Assembly: GCA_949300145.1 (NCBI GenBank)
Contig: CASGDA010000010.1
Coordinates: 1 to 64,000, forward strand
DNA length: 64,000 nucleotides
Source: an uncultured Treponema sp.
GTDB taxonomy: Bacteria; Spirochaetota; Spirochaetia; Treponematales; Treponemataceae
Reading direction: 5' to 3'
The notes beneath the pieces are model-generated. The model was not told the origin of the DNA and searched no databases. It saw only the letters and a list, made by a program, of their open reading frames with translations. Shown one piece after another: positions 58,544 to 64,000 of this stretch (positions are counted from its first letter, which is position 1; every line of letters begins with the position of its first letter). Made by a program: the position numbers and the translations under genes.

Positions 58544-60232
58544 TTAAAAATTATATTTAACCATATATTCAATCCTTACATTATGCCACCTTGTACTAGA
58601 TTCTGTAGAACTGAATAAAGGTCCATTCAATGGATTTATCATTTCCGTATATGACAATCCTCCTTCCATCCTAAGGTTATTCGTGACAAAGAAACCACCT
58701 TCTATACCAATCGAAATGTTTGCCTCCATATTCAGATGCCGTAAATTATGCTCATCATATTTTGCTAAGAGATATGTATTATCAGGATTCTCTCTATGAA
58801 AAAAAATTCCTCCATATCCTTTTGGGAAAAACAGCAAAAATTTTATATATTGACTGTTCCCGCCATTCGCTAATGCAGAACCAATATATTGTCCTCTATT
58901 TGTATACCCCTGCGTTATTTGATAATGAAAATTAAAAGCATATAAATTGTTTTCTGCTATTCTTGTAAGAGGCGGTTCAAACCAATTATGTTCAAATAAA
59001 ATCTGTCCATATAGTTTATTTTCAATGATTGAAATATTTTTTTTCAACCCTATTGTATATATCGATGTATTAAATGGGTAACGTCGCCACCGTGTAGACG
59101 CAAAATCATCGATTCCCAATTCCCCGTAAATTTCCAATCCCACCTGAGGGAACACCCAGTCAGCTGCCAGAGACATTTTCTGGTCTTCCCCGGCGCCCTG
59201 TTCTCCCACATGGGTATTTTCCGCCATCGGCCAGATATATTTTAGATTAGCCCAATCCCATTTTACAAGACAAACCCTGTTGGCACTCAATGTCAGACCG
59301 GGCAGGAATGACGGGGAATAAGCAAGAGACATCCCATGAATCATGTTGTGGTTGTTGCTGTCATCGTTGTCAAAGTAATCGGATTCGCTGAGGTACCCTG
59401 TCCAGATGCGGCCTTCAATGTCCCCGATGTACCAGCCGAGACCGGGAATGGTGACCGGGGTTTTCCGCAGCCCGATGTCGAATTTGGGGTAACTGGCCGC
59501 ATTGTTGGAATGCAGTATGGGATTCAGGTATGCCGGACCAAGCCAGATTGATTGTGTGCCAAAACCTACTGTAAAGGTGTGCCAACTCCAGCGGATTTCC
59601 GTGTCGCCCCAGTCAAAGGTGAAAAAGGGCTTGTCCCCGAAACGCTGGGGGGCGTCAACGCCGACGTTTTTACTGTATCCCCAGAAATAACCGTATTCGC
59701 TGTCGTAGTTGGACGGCATGATGTCAAACGACATATTCTGGCTGAAGCTGAGCTGGGGTTTTATGGTGGCTTCAAAACCGTAGGCTTCAAAGCGGATGCC
59801 GCCGGTAAGGCTGGTGTTGTAGCCCTTCCCCTGCCAGAGGGCGCCGTCGTTCTGGCCGTAGGGGGCGGCGGTGTTAAAGCTGTTGAACCATTCCGGGCCG
59901 TACACCTTCATTGTGATGCCCTGGTCGATTCCCCGGGTGAACCAGTTGTCCGCGGGGTTTGCCGCCTGCCACAAAGTGAAGCGGGTTCCCAGGTTGTTTC
60001 CCGCCCACACGTGGTTCCCTTCCGCCGCCCCACCGGTCAGCTTCCATTCCGAATCGGACAGGGTGCGGTAATTCAGGGTGGGACGCTCCGCAAGCCCCTG
60101 GATGGACAGAAAATCGTAGTATTCCTCTTCCGTGGACTTCAAGGCTTCCTGGGAAGAGACGGGTATGGAAGCAAAAACAGTGAACAAAAAGACAGCTATG
60201 AGGAAGGTTGGCGGAAGGAGGCGGTTTTTCAT
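58544..60232 (-). CDS. Wzi-like outer-membrane beta-barrel (capsule-assembly family)
   Basis: 562 aa from ATG 60232 (AGGAGA eight bases upstream; a longer frame from 60289 is rejected because it crosses the promoter). Signal peptide 1-27 (FLIAVFLFTVFASIPVSSQ). The mature part shows many amphipathic strands with aromatic residues and a final strand ending VRIEYMVKYNF, with the C-terminal Phe of outer-membrane barrels. WFTRGIDQGITMKVYGPEWFN, FGTQSIWLGPAYLNPI and GLSLAYSPSFLPGLTL-type blocks resemble Wzi/capsule assembly barrels. A link with the surface-glycan locus 4 kb away is attractive. The 3' third is more A/T-rich than the 5' part. Confidence 0.75.
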   Translation of the reverse strand: MKNRLLPPTFLIAVFLFTVFASIPVSSQEALKSTEEEYYDFLSIQGLAERPTLNYRTLSDSEWKLTGGAAEGNHVWAGNNLGTRFTLWQAANPADNWFTRGIDQGITMKVYGPEWFNSFNTAAPYGQNDGALWQGKGYNTSLTGGIRFEAYGFEATIKPQLSFSQNMSFDIMPSNYDSEYGYFWGYSKNVGVDAPQRFGDKPFFTFDWGDTEIRWSWHTFTVGFGTQSIWLGPAYLNPILHSNNAASYPKFDIGLRKTPVTIPGLGWYIGDIEGRIWTGYLSESDYFDNDDSNNHNMIHGMSLAYSPSFLPGLTLSANRVCLVKWDWANLKYIWPMAENTHVGEQGAGEDQKMSLAADWVFPQVGLEIYGELGIDDFASTRWRRYPFNTSIYTIGLKKNISIIENKLYGQILFEHNWFEPPLTRIAENNLYAFNFHYQITQGYTNRGQYIGSALANGGNSQYIKFLLFFPKGYGGIFFHRENPDNTYLLAKYDEHNLRHLNMEANISIGIEGGFFVTNNLRMEGGLSYTEMINPLNGPLFSSTESSTRWHNVRIEYMVKYNF

Positions 60233-60289
60233 AACATTCTCCTGAGAGGGCTTATTGCAGGGTCTGTTGTGACCCCGGCATACGTGCAT

Positions 60290-60318
60290 AGTATAGATGA
60301 TTTTTAGCGTATTGTAAA
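60290..60318 (-). promoter_or_regulatory. promoter of the Wzi-like gene
   Basis: TTTACA (60313-60318) and TATACT (60290-60295) are 17 bp apart on the minus strand, each 5 of 6. The leader of about 50 nt contains a GGGTC/GACCC hairpin (60260-60275) before the ribosome site. Confidence 0.6.
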
Positions 60319-60349
60319 CAATGGAAAGAGAAACGCGTATATGGAACCA

Positions 60350-61498
60350 TCAGCTGCGGGAAGAACATATCTTCGAAAAGCGGAGGATGGTGTCCATCGT
60401 CAGGGCCAGGTCGCTTTTAGCCCGGGGGCGGGCGGCATGGAAGTCCACGGCAACCCGGTTTATGCTGAATACGGCGGAAACACCCTCACCGTACACAGCC
60501 TCAATACCGTCCCCTATGTCCCCCACAACGGCGATGACCGGGACTCCGGAACGGACAGCCCGGCGTGCCACCCCGATGACAACCTTGCCCCGGAGACTCT
60601 GGGTGTCAATTTTCCCTTCCCCGGTGAACACGAAATCAGCCTTTTGCAGCAGGGAGTCAAAACCTACGGTGTCCAGGACGGTTTCAATACCCATCTGGAG
60701 CCGGGAACCCAGAAAAACCTTCATGCCGTAACCCATCCCGCCGGCGGCTCCGGCGCCGGGCATGGAGGCGGCGTCCACGCCGAGGGTGGACTGCACCACG
60801 GAAGCAAGGTTGCGCAGACCTGAGTCAAGGAAGCGGACGGTCTGCGCATCGGCGCCCTTCTGGGGACCGAAAATATAAGCCGCGCCGTTCTCGCCGAAAA
60901 GCGGGTTGTCGATGTCACACATGGTCACAAGCTCGGCGGAGGCAAGCCTTCCGTCCACCCCGGACAAATCAATGCGGGCGATGTCCTTCAGGGTTCCGCC
61001 GGTGGGAACAAAGGGTTCCCCGGCTTTGTCCGTGAAAACGGCGCCGAGGGCGGCTGCCGCTCCGCATCCGCCGTCGTTGGTGCAACTGCCGCCCAAACCC
61101 ATTATGATCTTTGAGCATCCGGAATCCAGGGCGCAGCGTATAAGCTCACCGGCGCCGTAGGTTGTGGTGCGGCAGGGATCGGGGGAATCCCCCACAAGGG
61201 GCAGCCCGGCGCAGGCTGCCATCTCGATTACGGCGGTTTTTCCTCCGTCGATAATCCCGTAAAAACTTTTCATGGGGGAACCGAAGGGCCCCTGAACCGT
61301 CACCTCTCTTTTTTCTCCATTACCCTGGGCGGCCGCCAGGAAAGCGTCCACACTGCCCTCCCCGCCGTCGGCAACGGGAATGGCGGTGACCAGGGCGTCC
61401 GGATAATGGTCAAGAATCTGCCGCTCCATGATACTGCATATTTCCTGGGAGGACATTGTCCCTTTGAACGAATCGGGTATCAGCAATACATTTTTCAC
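60350..61498 (-). CDS. glxK: glycerate 2-kinase
   Basis: 382 aa from GTG 61498, fixed by AAGGAG six bases upstream (the longer frame starting at 61591 overlaps gntP). It phosphorylates D-glycerate with ATP, feeding lower glycolysis. Seen: LLIPDSFKGTMSS at the N-terminus, PVADGGEGSVDAFL, MGLGGSCTNDGGCGAAAALG, MGYGMKVFLG and FVFTGEGKIDTQSLRGKV, all blocks of the GarK/GlxK family. It is the last gene of a cdaR-gntP-glxK unit, 43 bp after gntP. This gene trio matches the diacid/glycerate modules of enteric bacteria. Confidence 0.94.
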   Translation of the reverse strand: MKNVLLIPDSFKGTMSSQEICSIMERQILDHYPDALVTAIPVADGGEGSVDAFLAAAQGNGEKREVTVQGPFGSPMKSFYGIIDGGKTAVIEMAACAGLPLVGDSPDPCRTTTYGAGELIRCALDSGCSKIIMGLGGSCTNDGGCGAAAALGAVFTDKAGEPFVPTGGTLKDIARIDLSGVDGRLASAELVTMCDIDNPLFGENGAAYIFGPQKGADAQTVRFLDSGLRNLASVVQSTLGVDAASMPGAGAAGGMGYGMKVFLGSRLQMGIETVLDTVGFDSLLQKADFVFTGEGKIDTQSLRGKVVIGVARRAVRSGVPVIAVVGDIGDGIEAVYGEGVSAVFSINRVAVDFHAARPRAKSDLALTMDTILRFSKICSSRS

Positions 61499-61541
61499 GG
61501 CAGACTCCTTTTCATCTGTAGTCCTATCGTCCCAGCTATTT

Positions 61542-62897
61542 TCAGAAGAACAGGGACAGAATAAATATACCGACCATTGCGGCAAGACCAATCACAAGGG
61601 TCATTGTGGTCTGGGTTTTGTAACCGTCCTCAACCTTCATTTCACCGAAATTGGTGACAACCCAGAAATAGCTGTCGTTGGCGTGGGAAACCGTCATTGC
61701 TCCCGCACCGATGGCCATAACTGTAAGGGCGGCGGCGGCGGGGGTTGTCATTCCAAGGACACCCATGAGCGGGGCAAGGATACCGGCTGTTGTCGTGAGG
61801 GCGACAGTCGAAGAGCCCTGCGCCGTCTTGAGGATTGCGGCAAGGATGAACGGGAAGAATATGCCGATTGTCTCGAATACAGTGGCGTTCGCCGTGATGA
61901 AATCGACAAGGCCGGAAGTCGCTATAACCTTTCCGAGAACGCCGCCGGCGGCGGTTACGAAAAGAATCGGACCAACCACTTTGAGGGTCTCATTGGTAAG
62001 CTCGTAAAAATCGCCCAGTTTGTTCTGGGTGGCGAGAAGAATAACGCCGAACAGCATTCCAACCGCAAGGGCGATAATCGGCGTTCCGAGGAAAACGAGG
62101 ATGGAAGCGAAGAACCCTTCCATCTTTGCCATCGTTACAATAGAAGAAACAGCCATCAGCAGAATCGGAACGATAATAGGGGCGAATGACATAAAGCCGC
62201 CGGGCAGTTTGCCGTAACTTGCGACCAGCTCTTCATAACTCTGCGTGATTGTTCCGGAATCGGCTTCGTCGTTGGCGCGGACTTTCTTGCCGATATACTT
62301 GGCGAACAGGTATCCGGCGATAAGGGGAATGATTGAAACAAGGACGCCCATGCCGATGACAAGGAGAAGATGGTTCCCTACACCGAGCGTATTGGCGGCG
62401 GCGATCGGGCCGGGTGTCGGCGGTATAAACACGTGCGAAATATACAGACCGGCGGAAAGTGCCACTGTCATGGCAACACTGGATGTGAGTGTACGCTTGA
62501 CAAGGGCCTTGCGTATCGGGTTGAGGATTACGAAGCCTGAATCACAGAAAACGGGGATGGAGACAATCCAGCCCATCAGAAGCATGGCCAGCTCAGGATT
62601 CTTTTTCCCCACAATCTTCACGACAATATCTGACAATTTAAGAGCGGCCCCGGTCTTTTCAAGAATCGAGCCGATCATGGCACCGAGTATGATTACAATA
62701 CCGATACTGGTAAAGGTACCGCTGAATCCGCTTCCTATCGTACCCGGAATATCCTTGAGGGGAATCCCCGCCAGAAACGCCAGCAAAAGCGAAACTCCCA
62801 TAATTGACAGGAACGGATGGATTTTCCACTTGGAAATAGCGACAATCATCAGTGCGATACATACAATAAACGCAATAATCAAAGCTACACCCTGCAT
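61542..62897 (-). CDS. GntP-family gluconate/glycerate permease
   Basis: 451 aa from ATG 62897 (AGGAGGTAATT before it). An H+-coupled carboxylate permease of the GntP family with about 12-14 helices. Seen: SIMGVSLLLAFLAGIPL, GTIGSGFSGTFTSIGIVIILGAMIG, SIPVFCDSGFVILNPI, SHVFIPPTPGPIAAANTLG and AQGSSTVALTTTAGI, typical family segments. Given the adjoining glycerate kinase, glycerate rather than gluconate is the likeliest substrate. It is preceded by the CdaR-type regulator and followed by glxK on the same strand. Confidence 0.93.
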   Translation of the reverse strand: MQGVALIIAFIVCIALMIVAISKWKIHPFLSIMGVSLLLAFLAGIPLKDIPGTIGSGFSGTFTSIGIVIILGAMIGSILEKTGAALKLSDIVVKIVGKKNPELAMLLMGWIVSIPVFCDSGFVILNPIRKALVKRTLTSSVAMTVALSAGLYISHVFIPPTPGPIAAANTLGVGNHLLLVIGMGVLVSIIPLIAGYLFAKYIGKKVRANDEADSGTITQSYEELVASYGKLPGGFMSFAPIIVPILLMAVSSIVTMAKMEGFFASILVFLGTPIIALAVGMLFGVILLATQNKLGDFYELTNETLKVVGPILFVTAAGGVLGKVIATSGLVDFITANATVFETIGIFFPFILAAILKTAQGSSTVALTTTAGILAPLMGVLGMTTPAAAALTVMAIGAGAMTVSHANDSYFWVVTNFGEMKVEDGYKTQTTMTLVIGLAAMVGIFILSLFF

Positions 62898-62983
62898 AAT
62901 TACCTCCTGCATATGCTAAAATTATGTGATGAAGTCAGTATCGCACACCTTCCCCGAAAGGTATATAGTACACAATATAAAAA

Positions 62984-63012
62984 TATATACATAAATATAT
63001 TATGCATAACAA
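62984..63012 (-). promoter_or_regulatory. possible gntP-glxK promoter
   Basis: TTGTTA (63007-63012) and TATATA (62984-62989) lie 17 bp apart on the minus strand in a very A/T-rich 120-bp gap after the regulator gene. The -35 overlaps the last codons region of the regulator's downstream flank, and a TATGCATA palindrome lies beside it. Other hexamers in this gap are possible. Confidence 0.3.
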
Positions 63013-63016
63013 AGGG

Positions 63017-64000
63017 CTATATATCCCAGGACGGCGGTGAAAAATGAAACAAATTACGGATATCCCGGTAAAAATGAATGGCGTTGTAAAACAAAGACGA
63101 ATATTTTATTGACCGGGGATCATATCCCGTCCTCTCGGAAATTTTTTTCAGCTTGTATTGGAGGGTGTTCTTGTGCATATTCAGCTTTTCCGAAGCCCTG
63201 GCAATGGAACCCTCGTGTTCGTAAAAAGTATCCAAAAGTATAATAAGGTCTGGTATTTCGGGAGCAGTATAATTCCTGAACACATGGCTAATATAATCCT
63301 GCTTTACCGAGTCGGGCAGTTCAGCCGAAAAGATTTCCATGGTTATGTCGGCGTACAACCTGGGTTCCCTGCTGGAAGAGCGCAGGCACGTCCGCATGGC
63401 CTTTTCCGCCTTCACGCGGGCTTCCCACACGCGGGTTCCGGCGGAATCCACCCCCACCGCAACCGTGACGGGATACCGGATTTCGCTTTCCGTTTTTACC
63501 GTCCCGGCGAGAACCAGCATATCATCGTCGCCGCGCATACCGACCCCGCACATCAGGGAATCGGCGGACGCAAGGATAAAGCTGTCCGGCTCGTTGAGGA
63601 CGAAGGTCTTTATGACACGGTACGCGCCGTCTATGCTTTTCTGCGCGAGGCGGCTGTCCCCGCCGTCCTCAGGCTGAACCGCCACGGAAAACAGCCTCCT
63701 CGGCCTGGATATGTCAACGCCGAGGGAAATGCCGTATTCATGGAATTCACGGTTGATATTCCTGGGGTCGCCGTAAAGCCACTCTCCAAGGAAACGCATC
63801 TTCGCGCGGTCATCCCGTTCCCTCTGCTCCTTGTTGTACTCCTCTTTCAGGAGGATTTCCGTTATTTTCTTTATAATCTGGCCGTATTTGGACACCTCCT
63901 CGTAAGGGCCGGTGACGCCGATAACCCCCACGGTTTTTCCGTTCAACTCAACAGCCAGATTAACCCCCCTGCGGGAACCTTCGTACTCGGTGTCGCTGTG
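63017..64000 (-). CDS. CdaR-type sugar-diacid/glycerate transcriptional regulator (5' end beyond window)
   Basis: 328 codons are visible and the frame stays open to the window edge, so the N-terminus is missing. Seen: the end of a diacid-recognition domain (EYEGSRRGVNLAV, then GKTVGVIGVTGPYEEVSKYGQIIKKI), a GGDEF-like linker region (RPRRLFSVAVQPEDG, and GVGMRGDDDMLVLAGTV), and the C-terminal PucR/CdaR helix-turn-helix LDTFYEHEGSIARASEKLNMHKNTLQYKLKKI. CdaR activates glucarate, galactarate and glycerate genes; here it should control gntP and glxK, which follow on the same strand. A TTG at 63946 is not a real start because the homology extends upstream. Confidence 0.88.
   Translation of the reverse strand, partial: HSDTEYEGSRRGVNLAVELNGKTVGVIGVTGPYEEVSKYGQIIKKITEILLKEEYNKEQRERDDRAKMRFLGEWLYGDPRNINREFHEYGISLGVDISRPRRLFSVAVQPEDGGDSRLAQKSIDGAYRVIKTFVLNEPDSFILASADSLMCGVGMRGDDDMLVLAGTVKTESEIRYPVTVAVGVDSAGTRVWEARVKAEKAMRTCLRSSSREPRLYADITMEIFSAELPDSVKQDYISHVFRNYTAPEIPDLIILLDTFYEHEGSIARASEKLNMHKNTLQYKLKKISERTGYDPRSIKYSSLFYNAIHFYRDIRNLFHFSPPSWDI

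Noticed and set aside
58397-58618. 73-aa frame between the DUF4143 and Wzi-like genes
   Set aside because: It overlaps the 3' end of the Wzi-like gene on the other strand, lacks a ribosome site and resembles no protein family.
59552-60307. 251-aa Gly/Val-rich frame opposite the Wzi-like gene
   Set aside because: A frame shadow of the G/C-rich 5' half of the barrel gene; no start signals or family features.
60341-60823. Plus-strand frames opposite glycerate kinase
   Set aside because: Composition-driven shadows within a well-supported kinase gene.
1-64000. tRNA, rRNA, CRISPR, insertion sequence or prophage genes
   Set aside because: All gaps were read on both strands; none shows a cloverleaf with CCA-like end, repeat-spacer pattern, transposase, integrase or phage structural gene.

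Overview
The window reads as a chromosome segment of a free-swimming or gut/oral spirochaete, most likely a Treponema relative. This is an inference from gene content, not from a database search. The supporting set is: FliS and an FlgN-like protein behind a candidate sigma-28 promoter; a PtsN-type EIIA fused to an excisionase-like HTH; a DUF4912 gene next to a GH57-like gene; a PUR-domain protein; an RsbU-like HAMP-SpoIIE phosphatase; and a NifS/NifU pair. Genes are packed tightly on both strands, with many 4-14 bp overlaps. No rRNA, tRNA, CRISPR array, insertion sequence or prophage was seen.

Layout. 0-7.3 kb: purine permease, divergent polysaccharide deacetylase, tsaD, RsbU-like phosphatase, and a convergent sigma factor. 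7.4-13.8 kb (minus strand): galE, M20 hydrolase and KamA-type radical SAM genes, a GH5 lipoprotein, and ftsH. 13.9-20.8 kb (plus): fliS, flgN-like, polA, coaE, a SPOR protein and a predicted outer-membrane protein. 20.8-34.4 kb: mixed housekeeping and cell-envelope genes, including a GH57-like protein that has lost both expected catalytic residues, a degenerate LytM-like protein, ptsN, cdd, nifSU, a phosphohexomutase, rnhB and a lone ilvN. 34.5-40.0 kb: a chvE-gguA-gguB-xylB operon for sugar uptake and xylulose phosphorylation, with a clear promoter and a palindrome near its start. 40.0-41.5 kb: a decayed PAS-GAF-GGDEF gene carrying a 36-bp direct repeat.

42.8-54.6 kb (minus) is the most striking part: a long surface-glycan operon. 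It holds five glycosyltransferase-type genes of several folds plus a further GT-B-like one, two beta-propeller proteins, a FemAB/GNAT-like transferase, a LicD-type phosphotransferase, and a fusion of a LicC/PntC-like cytidylyltransferase to a PLP aminotransferase. One glycosyltransferase gene is split by an 11-G homopolymer inside its reading frame. Losing one G would restore a full-length enzyme, the hallmark of slipped-strand phase variation. The locus therefore looks like a switchable pathway that builds a surface glycan and decorates it with a CMP-activated amino-phosphate or amino-phosphonate.

54.6-58.4 kb carries an AAA ATPase, an HU-like protein with a strong promoter and terminator, a cluster of paired 18-bp palindromes, and a DUF4143 ATPase. 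58.5-64 kb holds a Wzi-like outer-membrane barrel and a glycerate module (CdaR-type regulator cut by the window end, GntP permease, glycerate kinase).

A second, genome-style pattern appears at transcription starts. Several unlinked genes (ftsH, polA, ilvN, cdd, a phosphoribosyltransferase, a phosphohexomutase, the DUF4143 gene) lack a usual Shine-Dalgarno sequence and have a -10-like hexamer 6-7 nt before the start codon. That would give leaderless mRNAs.
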